A DNA stretch of 64,000 bases, from contig VGXS01000012.1 of assembly GCA_016873225.1 (NCBI GenBank), positions 41,869-105,868 on the forward strand. The letters run 5' to 3'. Under the pieces are notes generated by a model, which did not search any database, was not told where the DNA came from, and saw only the letters and a program-made list of their open reading frames with translations. Below are positions 46,501 through 55,065 of this stretch, in pieces (positions within the stretch are counted from its first letter, which is position 1; the number at the start of each line of letters is the position of its first letter). The DNA comes from Planctomycetota bacterium. Lineage in GTDB: Bacteria > Planctomycetota > Planctomycetia > Gemmatales > Gemmataceae. The translations under genes were made by a program, and so were the position numbers.

Positions 46501-48061
46501 GGGCGCCGCGGCGGGCGTCGCCCTTCTTCAGGGCGCCGGCCAGCACGGCCTTCACCCGGGCGGGATCGTACCGCGCCGGGGCCGCCGCGCGCGCCTTGAG
46601 TTCGCGCCGGGCGGGCCCCGAATTGCCCGACAGGTCGTCGCATTCCTCCTTGCCAGGGTTGAGGATCCAGAGGCCGAGGGTGTCGGCATCCTTGGCGGGA
46701 GGCGCCGGGCCGGCATGGGGCGCGTGGGCCCCCTTGCGGATGCGCGCCCAGGCCACCCCGCCTCCCGAGTCGAGCCCTCCCTCGACAAGCCGGCCGATGC
46801 CCAAGGCCCCGGCCAGGCCCACGGGACCGAACGGACGCATGTCGCCCCGGGCCGCCTGCCTTCCGTCCACGAACAGTTCCACGCCCGCCTCGCGCACCAC
46901 CATGGCCACGGTGTGGGGCTTGCCGTCGCTGACGGATATGTCCGAGTTCACATGGTCGGGCTTGAAGCCGGGCAGGTACCCGCACACGGTTCCGGCGCCC
47001 GGCCGCGTGAAGATCTCCCAGTGGCGGCCCGAGGCCTTGGTGTCGGACGCCACGAGCACATGGAACTGGGCGGCGTCGCGGACCGTGGCGTTCACCTCGA
47101 CGGTGATGGGCCAGTCCCGCCACGCGGGCGAACCGGGCGCCAGCCAGCCGGCATCGGCCCGCCCGGCCCCGCGCGCCGGGCGCGGAGGCACCGGCGTGCG
47201 CGGCTTGGGCAACTCGGCATCGGCCCCCCGCGCCCGGCGCGCGAGGTAATTGAGCCCGTCGAGGTTGTCCGCCAGCGTGTCCGCCGCGTCGAACTGGGTG
47301 TGCCCCAAGATGCCGATCGGCCCGCGATAGCCGCTTTCCACGATCAACTTGATAAGGTTCTCGTCCTCCGAGCCCTGGGCGAGCGGGATGATCTTCCTTC
47401 CGAAGGTGTCACCCTTGGGATCCATGCCGGTGATGTTGAGGCACAGCAGGTGGGGCGCCATCCCCGGCAGCACCTTGGGCAGGCGGTCGAGCGCGCCATG
47501 GGCGTGGTGCAGGTTGTAGACGATGCCGACATTGGGCAGGTCGAGGGCCTCGCGCACGAGCATCATGCTCTCGGGTTCGCCCGCCCAGCCTCCGTGGTTG
47601 TAAAGCCCCAGCTTGTGGCCCCGCTTGCCCGCCTCCAGGGCCACGGGCCGCAGCCGTTCCGCCACGCGCCTGGCCTTCTCGGCGTCGGTGCCTTCCCTGC
47701 CGGGGTCGGGCATGCTCACCCAAAGCTGGGTGAGAACCTTGTTGCGTTCGAGGGCGTCGAGGATCTTCTGGCCGTTTCCGGGAATCGCCCCCGGAAACCA
47801 GAACGCGGTGAGCTGGATCCCGTTCTTTTGCAGGGCTTGCAACTCGGTGTCGAAGGTGGGGATGTGCTCATCGCGCCAGTCGTAGGCCAGCTTGCGGATG
47901 CCCAGCGCCTTGAGCATCGCCGCGCGCTCCGCCGGGCCGCGCCTCCTGGCGTCGAACGGCACGATGCACCAGGCGACGAGGTTGGGCTTCTCGTAAATCT
48001 CGTAGGGCGAGGGTTTCGGCGCGGGCTGGCAAGCGGCGAGCGCCGTCAACAGGGCAATCAT
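43589..48061 (-). CDS. giant lipoprotein: TIM barrel, LamG-like, cytochrome c, propeller and cupredoxin
   Basis: An uninterrupted 1490-residue protein. MIALLTALAAC is a lipoprotein signal (LAAC). Residues about 25-290 form a xylose-isomerase-like TIM barrel (LVAWCIVPFDA, GLYNHGGWAGEP, GIVYNLHHAHG, GPIGILGHTQ). Residues about 320-460 resemble a LamG/concanavalin module (HWEIFTRPG, VELFVDGRQAARG). Near residue 530 CLGCHKVG is a c-haem site inside a Pirellula/Verrucomicrobium-type haem-binding domain (LYPGHLVREGYQAF). A large PVC-type propeller follows (RDQITRLKDLNGDGEYDFHE). The last 130 residues look like a cupredoxin: VVPHNWALLKPG, then YPFVCTFPGHWMVMNG, with His, Cys, His and Met in copper-ligand order. 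Periplasmic or outer-membrane redox oxidation of a sugar-like ligand is inferred. Confidence 0.85.
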   Translation of the reverse strand: MIALLTALAACQPAPKPSPYEIYEKPNLVAWCIVPFDARRRGPAERAAMLKALGIRKLAYDWRDEHIPTFDTELQALQKNGIQLTAFWFPGAIPGNGQKILDALERNKVLTQLWVSMPDPGREGTDAEKARRVAERLRPVALEAGKRGHKLGLYNHGGWAGEPESMMLVREALDLPNVGIVYNLHHAHGALDRLPKVLPGMAPHLLCLNITGMDPKGDTFGRKIIPLAQGSEDENLIKLIVESGYRGPIGILGHTQFDAADTLADNLDGLNYLARRARGADAELPKPRTPVPPRPARGAGRADAGWLAPGSPAWRDWPITVEVNATVRDAAQFHVLVASDTKASGRHWEIFTRPGAGTVCGYLPGFKPDHVNSDISVSDGKPHTVAMVVREAGVELFVDGRQAARGDMRPFGPVGLAGALGIGRLVEGGLDSGGGVAWARIRKGAHAPHAGPAPPAKDADTLGLWILNPGKEECDDLSGNSGPARRELKARAAAPARYDPARVKAVLAGALKKGDARRGALVFASAKHACLGCHKVGQQGGVVGPDLSEIGRCQPPEVVVEGVLYPGHLVREGYQAFALATADGKVMQGYKVSETAAKVVFREATTGNEIAVPRGDIEELKAIGSLMPAGLAEAMAEPDLADLCRFLLELGKDPAVAGALPKPPVAHKVAGFEFARGPIDPADWPWHDKFPNRERLYEFYQKQALHFAAMNDRPPVVMAFPGLESGRHGHWGNQNENTWKGAEWTRADLGPVLAGVFRAPGLTVRRGVCVRLGDNGEMAACFNPETLCYEALWKGGFLRMGEIRHGFMDGLKPAGDLLPRPEGSKPAKPFAYQGHYRHGNRVVFAYAIDGIDHLDSAWVENGRFTRVAGPRSGHPLARLAKGGPAKWPERLPVKGELGKGRPYAIDTIPVPLKNPWNSPIFPGDLAFLPEGAMLLCSMQGDLWRVDGIDRALQAPVWRKVASGLHQPLGMIVVDGDPLVLCRDQITRLKDLNGDGEYDFHECFCNAFETSTGGHDFICGLQREKDGSLVFASSNQGVVRVSPDGKSASVVATGFRNPDGIGVSADGAITVPCSEGDWTPASMICQARQGGFYGFGGPRGGKAPDLPLVYLPRGLDNSAGGQAFIDSDRWGPLKGLDLHFSFGACSHFLLLRDTVEGQPQGAVVPLPGEFISGAHRGRFSPADGQLYVVGMQGWGTYALADGGVQRVRHTGDPVQLPVAIRVHANGIHLKYSLPVDPRAVADPANRLVMSWNYRYGPGYGSPEYSARHHGLKGHDILEVASAHVTDGGKGVFLEVPELQPANQVQVFLRTGEGRPTHLFATAHKLAPDFTGYPGHAARPKAILPHPVLTDIAMAVKAVPNRWRFPMAGARKVEVEAGPNLSFRQKVVSAKAGEVLALTFANPDVVPHNWALLKPGTLQKVGAESNLLISDPEALARQYIPSGGDVIAHTDVVLPGEKFTIHFQVPGEKGRYPFVCTFPGHWMVMNGTMVVE

Positions 48062-48104
48062 GGTGTCGGCTCCGGCCACGCCTCGACCGGATCCGCCTTG
48101 CGCC

Positions 48105-48971
48105 CTAGCAGAGCAGCATCATGAGCCGGGACCGGTAATCCTGGGTGACGGGATGGGCGTCGCCCAGCGCATGGAAGACCTGAATCATCGCCTCGCGCGC
48201 CGGACCGGTCAACAGCGCCTGGTCACCCTCGGCGGCCTCGATCAGCTCCTCGAGGGCCAGCTCGTATTCGCCCGCCGCGGCCAGCCGGCAGCCCAGCTCA
48301 TAGCGGGCGCGGGCCTTCTCCTTGCCCGTCGCCGATGCCGCCTTGGCCCGGGCCACCTCGATGTCCGCCGGCCCGGGCACCTTCTCGGCGAACCAGGCCC
48401 GCGCCTTCAGCGCCAGCGCCTCGTCGCCCAGCGGACCGCCGCCGGTGACATTGTCGAGCAGGGTCATCACCTCGGCCTTCTCGCCGCGGGCCAACAGAAT
48501 CCGCGCCAAGCCCACGCGCGCCTGGTCGAGGAACTCCTCGCCCTTGAGCGCCTCGCGGTAGAGCGTCTCGGCGCCGGCGAGGTCGCCGTCCTGCTCGCGC
48601 GCCAGCGCCATCTCGGCCATGTTCTCCTCCTTGCTGGGCAGGAGGCCGTCGAGAAGCTGGGCCAGGGCCTTCTCGGGAATCATCCCCTGCACGCGGTCGA
48701 TCGGCCGGCCGTCGCGGAAAATCACGATATCCGGAATGGAGCTGATCTGGAAAGCCGCCGCCAACCGGGGCTCGGCATCCACATTCACCTTCGCCAACGC
48801 GACCTTGCCGCCCCTTTCCCGGACCAGCTTCTCCAGGATCGGCTTCATCTGCATGCAGGGCTGGCACCATGGCGCCCAGAAGTCCACCAGCACGGGGACC
48901 TCCGACTTCACCACGCGGGCCTCGAAGTCCTTGACCCCGCAATCGAAGACAAAATCCTCCGCCGTCGACAT
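48105..48971 (-). CDS. thioredoxin-TPR protein (CnoX/YbbN-like)
   Basis: A 288-residue cytosolic protein. An N-terminal thioredoxin fold has the active site APWCQPC (residues 32-38), with VNVDAEPRLAAAFQISSIPDIVIFRDG as the cis-proline region (SSIPDI). The rest is TPR-like helices (AREQDGDLAGAETLYREAL, ARARYELGCRLAAAGEYELALEELIEA). CnoX proteins are holdases that partner with GroEL and DnaK under oxidative stress; some have CxxC as here. Start 48971 overlaps the DUF1501 stop (TGATG). The giant lipoprotein gene begins 44 bases after its stop. Confidence 0.92.
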   Translation of the reverse strand: MSTAEDFVFDCGVKDFEARVVKSEVPVLVDFWAPWCQPCMQMKPILEKLVRERGGKVALAKVNVDAEPRLAAAFQISSIPDIVIFRDGRPIDRVQGMIPEKALAQLLDGLLPSKEENMAEMALAREQDGDLAGAETLYREALKGEEFLDQARVGLARILLARGEKAEVMTLLDNVTGGGPLGDEALALKARAWFAEKVPGPADIEVARAKAASATGKEKARARYELGCRLAAAGEYELALEELIEAAEGDQALLTGPAREAMIQVFHALGDAHPVTQDYRSRLMMLLC

Positions 48972-49939
48972 CACGCGTTCTCCCCGATTGACGATGCCCC
49001 GGCTCCCAGGGCCCGGGCCATCATTCCATGCAGCGCCGAAAGCGGAACCGGATCGGAAACGGGAAACGCCCCGTCGCGGTCGGTGGCTCCCACGACCTGG
49101 CCCCGCGGCGCCCCGGCGCCGAACACCAGGCCGCTCCACGCGCCCGTCCAGTGGTCGCGGCCACCCCGGGCGTTCAACCGGGGAGACCTTCCCATCTCGC
49201 CGGCCACCACCACCAGCACCCGGTCCCACAACCCCCGGGACTCGAGGGTGTCGATCAGCCAGCCCAGTCCATGGTCGAGGGACGGCGCCAAATGGTCGCG
49301 GTAATCCGACAGCGTGCCCGCCAGGGCCCCCATGTCGGCGTGGCAATCCCAGGTGATCCGGTTGAACACTGTCTCGGCGGTGTTCACCGTCACCATCCTC
49401 GATCCCCTCGACAACGCCTCGAGCGCCTCGCCGAACAACCTGACTGGATTCGGCTGGTGGCCCGCGACGGCCCATCCGCGCGATTCCAAGGCGGCCTCCT
49501 GACCGGTGGCGACCGCCTGGCCCAAGGTTCCAACGCGCCCGGGAACCGCCATCCCGCCGGCCGCGCGCGCCAAGCCCGAAGCGTGGCCGCTTTCGCCGGC
49601 CGTTCCCGTGTTGAGAATGCGAAAGCCGGCCTCGTGGGTGGGTTCGGCATCATGGTGAAGGGTGCGCACCAGGGTCACGCGGTCGAGGCGGTCGGCCAGC
49701 CTCGGGAACAGTTCACCGAGCCGCGCGCCAGGCACACGGGTGGCGATCGAGCCAAAAGGGCCCCGGCATTCGGAAGCCGCGCCCGGCTTGGGATCCCAGG
49801 TGTCCAGTTGGGAGGGCCCGCCCACCAAGTGCACCAACAGCACCTGGGCGCCGGAGGCGTTCGCGGAGCCGATGGCCCATCCCGTCGCCGTCGCCGCGCT
49901 CGCGGTTCCCAGGAATTGCCGCCGATCCATCCCTAGCAT
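48971..49939 (-). CDS. DUF1501 family exported protein
   Basis: A 322-residue protein with a twin-arginine signal, MLGMDRRQFLGTASAATATGWA. It then has VLLVHLVGGPSQLDTWDPKPGA, LVRTLHHDAEPTHEAGFRI and VVVAGEMGRSPRLNARGGRDHW, hallmarks of the DUF1501 alkaline-phosphatase-superfamily relatives common in planctomycetes. It is shorter than the usual 400-480 residues. Function of the family is unknown; exported and perhaps sulfatase- or phosphatase-like. It sits between the transglutaminase and thioredoxin genes with tight spacing. Confidence 0.87.
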   Translation of the reverse strand: MLGMDRRQFLGTASAATATGWAIGSANASGAQVLLVHLVGGPSQLDTWDPKPGAASECRGPFGSIATRVPGARLGELFPRLADRLDRVTLVRTLHHDAEPTHEAGFRILNTGTAGESGHASGLARAAGGMAVPGRVGTLGQAVATGQEAALESRGWAVAGHQPNPVRLFGEALEALSRGSRMVTVNTAETVFNRITWDCHADMGALAGTLSDYRDHLAPSLDHGLGWLIDTLESRGLWDRVLVVVAGEMGRSPRLNARGGRDHWTGAWSGLVFGAGAPRGQVVGATDRDGAFPVSDPVPLSALHGMMARALGAGASSIGENA

Positions 49940-49968
49940 GGCATCCTCCCCTCGTGGACTCACCTGAA

Positions 49969-52083
49969 TCAGAGTACCCGCCGGCGACGCCGCCGAGAAG
50001 ATTCCCGCGCCAGCGCCTCCAGGTCGTCCAGCCTTGACAACACGGCGCGCGCCGCATCGGCGTCAGGCTCGGCACCCGAAAATGTCCAGCGGTAATGCTC
50101 CTCGGCCAGCCATTCCGCGTCGGCGGCACGCCCCGCCAAAACGGGGTCGGCCGTCCAACGCGCGCCCAGTTCCCGGGCCAACTCAACGGGAGTCATCGAG
50201 GCCTTGGGCCGAATCCCCTCCAGCGCCGCCAGCGCCCTCAGCCTTGGAACAACCTCCCGGCCGGCGCGCGCCGTCCGCACCCGGGCCGACCGCGACAACG
50301 CCAGCGCCCCCGCGCCCGCCGCGCAGGCCAGCGCCGGCCAGGCCCCGTTGGGGATTCCCCCAAGCCCCGCGTCGGTCCACCAGTTCCGGAACTCAGCCAC
50401 CAGCGGTTGCTGCTGGCTGATCCAGCCTCCCACCGCGCCAAGCCAACCCTCGGGCGCCTTCACCTCGGTCACCGACGCCGCCGCTGGCGTGGGATCGAGC
50501 AGCAGCCAGTCCCATGAAACGCGCTGCTGGACGCCACCCATCTCGTAACGCGGAACCAGCGCCTCCACCCAACTGTGGGCGTGGTGGTTCCTGATCACAT
50601 ACTTCCCCTCCTCGTTGGCGTCGCAACCGCGAAATCCCTTCACCAACCTCGCCGGAATGCCAACCGATCGCAGGGTCAACGCCAACCCCGAGGAGAACCG
50701 CTCGCAATGCCCGCGCCTGGTGTTCTTGAGGAAGTCGACGACAGGATCGAGGGACAGATCCGACCTTTCAAGGTCGAGGGTGTATTCATATTGGCCCGAC
50801 TCGGCGAAAAACCGGCACAGCCGACGCGCCGACGCCTCGAACAACGCCGGAGGCATGCTGCCCGGCCTGCCTGGGGTCTCGCGCAGCGCCTTCAGGGGCA
50901 GCGATCCCTCCGCGTGGCGCGACGCGCCTTCGGCGCCATCGGCGAGCGACTCGAGCAGTTCCCAGCCCCACGGCCTCATGGCCTCGGGGCTCGAAAGAAG
51001 GTCTTCCAGCCGGAACCGGTTGTCCACATCGTCCTGAAGCGGCGTCCGCTCCCTCGGGGCCCCGGCCGCCACGATCTGCTGGTAGGCAAGCTGCCGCCTG
51101 ACCAGCCCGCGGCGGCCCGGCGAAGGCACGGGAAGGAACAATGGCGGGTCGGCGATCACCGGGGTGGTGATCTCCTGCGAGACCACCCGGAAGCTCAGCA
51201 GGTTCTGCCGCGAGGTCATCGTCGGCAGCGGCGGGAGCGCCATCGGCACGCCCCGGCCGCCCGTCGTCGAGGTCGACCCGCGCCACCTGCCCGCCCGGTA
51301 AATCTCCAGGTCGACGGCGCGGAACTTCTGGTCTGCCGGCACCGTCGTCGGCCGGCCCTGCTGATCGTTGGCATCGAACTCGATCGCCACCTCGTCATCA
51401 AGCTCCAGGCGCCCCTGGTGGTTCAGGTCGATCTCCGTGCCGTATCCGGTCGCCAGCCTCGAGGCCCCGAAGGTCGAACCGGGGTTCCACAACGGCACAT
51501 CGCCGCCCGGCAGGATGAAAAAAGCGGCGAGCGCGGCGGCCCCCAGCAGCGTCCCCTCGGCGAAGATGATCCGCCAGCCCGGCCACGCTCCTCCCGACAG
51601 CCTCGAGCGCAGGCTCGCCAGCCCCAGCATGGCATGGAGCGCCAGCGGCGCCACCATCACCTCCTCCGCGCCCAGGACGCAGCCCAGCGCCGTCTGCACC
51701 ATGCCCAGCCCGTGCAGCACCCAGAAGTCGCGCGGCAGTTGCCGCCTCACCAGCTTCACCGCCGTCAGCAGCGGAATGAGCGCGGCCACGGGAGGGATCA
51801 ACGCCACCGAGATCGGCAGGAACCGGTTTCCCACGGCCTGCGCGATAGCCCACGAACCGCCGATGACACCGATCAGCCCGCCCAGCAGCACGCCGGCCCA
51901 GTCGGCGAGTGGCTTGCACCCCCCCGTCCGCTCCTCGTGGGCGACCGCCGCGATCGGCGCGCACAGAATCAGCGCCAGCGCCGGCCATGGCAGGAACTCG
52001 CGCTCCGTCGCCATCAGGAAAGCCGACGAGACGATGAGGGCGGCGTGGAGCAGGCGGCGGTCGTGCCGGTCGGTTTCCGTCAT
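49969..52083 (-). CDS. membrane transglutaminase-like protein (TgpA/DUF3488 type)
   Basis: A 704-residue membrane protein. The first 200 residues are a cluster of transmembrane helices (LLHAALIVSSAFLM, WPALALILCAPIAAVA, WAGVLLGGLIGVIGGSWAI). A periplasmic transglutaminase core follows with RRGHCERFSSGLALTLRSVG (Cys), HHAHSWVEALVP (His) and WDWLLLDPTPA (Asp). A further helix and a cytosolic C-terminal region (DUF4129-like) end in a very basic RRRRRRVL tail. Start 52083 overlaps the DUF58 stop (ATGA). This is the standard MoxR-DUF58-transglutaminase operon; the substrate is unknown. Confidence 0.93.
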   Translation of the reverse strand: MTETDRHDRRLLHAALIVSSAFLMATEREFLPWPALALILCAPIAAVAHEERTGGCKPLADWAGVLLGGLIGVIGGSWAIAQAVGNRFLPISVALIPPVAALIPLLTAVKLVRRQLPRDFWVLHGLGMVQTALGCVLGAEEVMVAPLALHAMLGLASLRSRLSGGAWPGWRIIFAEGTLLGAAALAAFFILPGGDVPLWNPGSTFGASRLATGYGTEIDLNHQGRLELDDEVAIEFDANDQQGRPTTVPADQKFRAVDLEIYRAGRWRGSTSTTGGRGVPMALPPLPTMTSRQNLLSFRVVSQEITTPVIADPPLFLPVPSPGRRGLVRRQLAYQQIVAAGAPRERTPLQDDVDNRFRLEDLLSSPEAMRPWGWELLESLADGAEGASRHAEGSLPLKALRETPGRPGSMPPALFEASARRLCRFFAESGQYEYTLDLERSDLSLDPVVDFLKNTRRGHCERFSSGLALTLRSVGIPARLVKGFRGCDANEEGKYVIRNHHAHSWVEALVPRYEMGGVQQRVSWDWLLLDPTPAAASVTEVKAPEGWLGAVGGWISQQQPLVAEFRNWWTDAGLGGIPNGAWPALACAAGAGALALSRSARVRTARAGREVVPRLRALAALEGIRPKASMTPVELARELGARWTADPVLAGRAADAEWLAEEHYRWTFSGAEPDADAARAVLSRLDDLEALARESSRRRRRRVL

Positions 52084-53153
52084 GCCGGATCCTCCCGGGC
52101 GCCATACCAGGTCAGGGCGCCGGCCTCTCCCGGGCGCACGCGCCTGGCGGGCCCGCCCTGCAGGGCCTCGGGAATCCGCGCCCGACCCCTGCCCAGCACC
52201 AGCACCGGGGCGCCGCGCCGCCAGGCGGCGCCGACCGCCGGAAATCCCTCCTCGCCGGATGCGCAATGGGCCAAGGCCTCGAGCATTTCCGAGACGGGGG
52301 TTCCCGAGGCCCCGCTGTGGATCGCGGCGGGGCGGTCCCCGGCCACCAGCAGGCCGAGCCAGCGCCCCTGGCCCCTTCCCCAGGCCCAAGCCACGCTCGC
52401 CGCCAGGTCCACCAGCGCCTCCCCGTCGTCGCCTTCGGTCGGGTCGACCAGCACCACCAGCGATTCCTCGCGCGGTTGTTCATGCTCGCGCACCATCCGC
52501 ACGCCCGTCCGCGCCGTCGTTCGCCAGTGCACCAGCCGCGGGCTGTCGCCCGCCCGCCAGGTCCTGAGGCCATGGAACTCCTCGCCCGCCGCCACGGCCA
52601 GTTCGCAGCCGGCCTCAGGCATCGCGCTCTTGCCCTCGCCCGCCTGCCTGATCCAGGCGGCCATGGCCCGGATGTCTACCCTGCCGCGCCGCGGCAGCAC
52701 CAGCACCCGCTCACCTCCCAAGATGTCCCTGCGCGCCTCCACCAGGCCGTAGGGCCCGCTTCCCGACAGCAGCGCCGAGGGCAGCTGCATCCACCCCCGC
52801 TTGGTCGGTTGCACCGACAGCCACGCCTCCTCGTCGGAACGGCTCATCAGCAACGACTGGCCCGCGTGGTCGGGCCACGACATCCGCGCGGGCAGCACCC
52901 CGCCGCCTTCCAGCCAAGCCTGGACCCGGACCAGCCCCGGAATGCCCGCCTCGAGCGCGTGGTCGTCGCGAACCGCCACCCGCGCGCGCGCCAGGCCCGC
53001 CCCGCACCTCGCCGCGTTCCACGCCAGCGCCGCAACCATCCAGCACGACAGCAGCAGCAAAAGGCCGATCCCCTTGGCCACCGACAGCGCCAGCAGGCAC
53101 AACGCCAACCCCAGCCATACCATGCCGGTGGTGGTCAGGGCGCGTGGCAGCAT
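52080..53153 (-). CDS. DUF58 domain protein
   Basis: A 357-residue protein with two N-terminal membrane helices (MVWLGLALCLLALSVAKGIGLLLLLSCWMVAALAW). A beta domain follows, then the DUF58 signature FHGLRTWRAGDSPRLVHWRTTAR near residue 215. A vWA-like segment (LVVLVDPTEG, with an incomplete MIDAS motif) comes next. DUF58 proteins partner with MoxR AAA+ ATPases in complex maturation. The gene lies between moxR and the transglutaminase, overlapping the latter by four bases. Confidence 0.92.
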   Translation of the reverse strand: MLPRALTTTGMVWLGLALCLLALSVAKGIGLLLLLSCWMVAALAWNAARCGAGLARARVAVRDDHALEAGIPGLVRVQAWLEGGGVLPARMSWPDHAGQSLLMSRSDEEAWLSVQPTKRGWMQLPSALLSGSGPYGLVEARRDILGGERVLVLPRRGRVDIRAMAAWIRQAGEGKSAMPEAGCELAVAAGEEFHGLRTWRAGDSPRLVHWRTTARTGVRMVREHEQPREESLVVLVDPTEGDDGEALVDLAASVAWAWGRGQGRWLGLLVAGDRPAAIHSGASGTPVSEMLEALAHCASGEEGFPAVGAAWRRGAPVLVLGRGRARIPEALQGGPARRVRPGEAGALTWYGAREDPA

Positions 53154-53174
53154 GGGCGGTTCCGCGGGACAGGG

Positions 53175-54173
53175 TCAGGCGGGTACGGGAATCTTCTCGA
53201 CGATCTGCCGAAGCGCTTCTTCGGCGGCATGGGCCTGGGCGTGCCCATTGCGAACGAGCAGGCGGTGCGCCAGCACGGGCTGGGCCAATCCCTTGATGTC
53301 GTCGGGCGTGACATAGGCCCGGCCGGAGAGCATCGCCTGCGCCTGCGCCGCCCGATAGTATCCCAGCGCCGCGCGCGTGCTGCCCCCCACGCGGATCTCG
53401 GGATGGTGCCGTGTCCCCTCGACGATGGAAAGCAGGTAGTCGGCCAAGGCCGGGGCCACCCGCACCTGCCTCGCGTGCCTTTGCAGGGCCACGACCGCCC
53501 CCGGGTCGAGGCACGCCTCGACACCATCGATCGGGTCGCCGAGGCGGTGCGACTCGAGGATGGCCCTTTCGGACTCGCGGTCGGGGTAACCAATCGTCAG
53601 GCGCATCATGAAGCGGTCGAGTTGGCTTTCCGGAAGCGGATAGGTGCCCTCGAACTCGTGCGGATTCTGGGTGGCGAGCACGAAGAAAGGCGGCCCAAGC
53701 TGATGCGTCTTCCCGTCGAGGCTCACCTTGGTTTCGGCCATCGCCTCCAAGAGCGCGCTCTGGGTGCGCGGGCTGGCACGGTTGATCTCGTCCGCCAAGA
53801 CCACATGGGCGAAGATCGGCCCCGGAACGAACTCGAATCCGCCCGTCTTGGGCGAAAGAACGCTGGTGCCGAGCAGATCGCTGGGCAGCAGGTCGGGAGT
53901 GAACTGCACGCGGTTGAAATCGCCACCCAGGCAGCGCGCCAAGGCCCGGGCCAGGAGCGTCTTGCCCGTGCCGGGAACATCCTCAAGCAGCAGGTGCCCC
54001 TCGGCGACCAGGCAGACCCACGCCAGCCTCACCAGTTCCGGCTTGCCCAAAAAGACGCGGCCGACCGTACCGACAGCCTCGCGCAGCAGCGCCAGGTCGG
54101 GAGTGTCGCCGCCAGCGGCCGGCAGGAGGGCCGGGCCGGCCTTGCCGAAGCTAGCCTGAGGCGATGCGGTCAT
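53175..54173 (-). CDS. MoxR-family AAA+ ATPase
   Basis: A 332-residue ATPase. HLLLEDVPGTGKTLLARALA is Walker A, VVLADEINRASPRTQSALLEAM is Walker B with sensor region, FFVLATQNPHEFEGTYPLPESQLDRF is the MoxR signature, and the lid domain contains VGGSTRAALGYYRAAQAQA. MoxR ATPases act as chaperones with vWA/DUF58 partners. It is the first gene of a long minus-strand series, with a good -10 element 40 bases upstream of its start. Confidence 0.95.
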   Translation of the reverse strand: MTASPQASFGKAGPALLPAAGGDTPDLALLREAVGTVGRVFLGKPELVRLAWVCLVAEGHLLLEDVPGTGKTLLARALARCLGGDFNRVQFTPDLLPSDLLGTSVLSPKTGGFEFVPGPIFAHVVLADEINRASPRTQSALLEAMAETKVSLDGKTHQLGPPFFVLATQNPHEFEGTYPLPESQLDRFMMRLTIGYPDRESERAILESHRLGDPIDGVEACLDPGAVVALQRHARQVRVAPALADYLLSIVEGTRHHPEIRVGGSTRAALGYYRAAQAQAMLSGRAYVTPDDIKGLAQPVLAHRLLVRNGHAQAHAAEEALRQIVEKIPVPA

Positions 54174-54213
54174 GGGCGGATCCTGATGCCGGCCGGGGAT
54201 TGGCCTACAAACC

Positions 54214-54219
54214 TATTAT
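54214..54219 (-). promoter_or_regulatory. -10 element of the moxR operon
   Basis: On the minus strand TATAAT followed by AGG lies 41 bases before the moxR ATG, with only a weak -35 (TTCGCG) 17 bases further upstream. The same bases on the plus strand read ATTATA next to the DUF3050 start (54225). Confidence 0.5.
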
Positions 54220-54224
54220 AGGAA

Positions 54225-55049
54225 ATGAATCGCCTGCGCGAAACCGCGCGTGACCGGGGGAAGACGATGGTGCTGGCGGCCGGTGAGTCGATCAATTCCC
54301 TGAGGTCGGCGCTGGTCGACCATCCGCTCTACGCGGCGATGAACACCCCGGAACGGGTGGTGGTCTTCCTCGGGCATCATGTCTGGGCCGTCTGGGACTT
54401 CATGTCGCTGCTCAAGGCCCTGCAGGCGCGCCTCACCTGCGTTTCGGTTCCGTGGGTGCCCCCCGCCGACACCGAGGCGTCGCGCCTCATCAACTCGATT
54501 GTTCTGGGCGAGGAAAGCGACGACGACGGCGAAGCCGGCCACGCCAGCCATTTCGACCTCTATCACAGGGCCATGATCCAGGCCGGCGCCGACACCTCGC
54601 CCATCGACCGCTTCATCGCATCCCTCCGCAGGGGCGCGGGCTGGCGGCAAGCCCTCGCCGAAGCGCATCTTCCCCCCTTCGTGACGGATTTTGTCGAACT
54701 CAACCTTTCGATCGCCACGGGCGACGACCTGCCCGCCATCGCCGCCGCCTTCACGCTGGGCCGGGAAGACCTGATACCGCGGATGTTCCCCCCGCTCCTG
54801 AGGGAACTCGCGGCGCGGCACCACGGTCGGTTCGACCGCCTAGCGCATTACCTCGAGCGCCATGTGGAACTCGACGGCGCGGACCACGGCCCCGCCGCGG
54901 GAAAACTGCTCGCATCCCTGTGCCGCACCTCCGGCGACGCCGAGCGCGCCATGGCGGCGGCCGAATCGTGCCTCCGGGCCCGACTCGGGCTGTGGGACGG
55001 CATCCTAGCCTCGTTCAGGCCGCCCTTGGCCGGCCTCCCCGGGCCGTGA
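54225..55049 (+). CDS. DUF3050 protein, haem-oxygenase-like fold
   Basis: A 274-residue protein with HPLYAAMNTPERVVVFLGHHVWAVWDFMSLLKALQ, the clear signature of DUF3050, and LTCVSVPWVPPADTEASRLINSIVLGEES. HASHFDLYHRAM and later His/Glu residues may complete a di-metal site of the haem-oxygenase-like oxidase type. Its substrate is unknown. It is divergent from moxR and ends 16 bases before tRNA-Ser, whose promoter probably overlaps its 3' end. The AUG lies very close to the only -10-like sequence, so a leaderless transcript is possible. Confidence 0.82.
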   Translation: MNRLRETARDRGKTMVLAAGESINSLRSALVDHPLYAAMNTPERVVVFLGHHVWAVWDFMSLLKALQARLTCVSVPWVPPADTEASRLINSIVLGEESDDDGEAGHASHFDLYHRAMIQAGADTSPIDRFIASLRRGAGWRQALAEAHLPPFVTDFVELNLSIATGDDLPAIAAAFTLGREDLIPRMFPPLLRELAARHHGRFDRLAHYLERHVELDGADHGPAAGKLLASLCRTSGDAERAMAAAESCLRARLGLWDGILASFRPPLAGLPGP

Positions 55050-55055
55050 TACACT
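55026..55055 (+). promoter_or_regulatory. probable tRNA-Ser promoter
   Basis: TTGGCC at 55026-55031 and TACACT at 55050-55055 are separated by 18 bases, and the tRNA begins 11 bases after the -10. It overlaps the end of the DUF3050 gene. Confidence 0.5.
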
Positions 55056-55065
55056 GACTCCTGAC

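Noticed and set aside
44438-48124. A 1228-codon open frame on the plus strand opposite the giant lipoprotein gene
   Set aside because: It is a mirror of a high-GC gene: its product is rich in Gly, His, Arg and Ala without domains, while the minus strand has clear domains and a lipoprotein signal.
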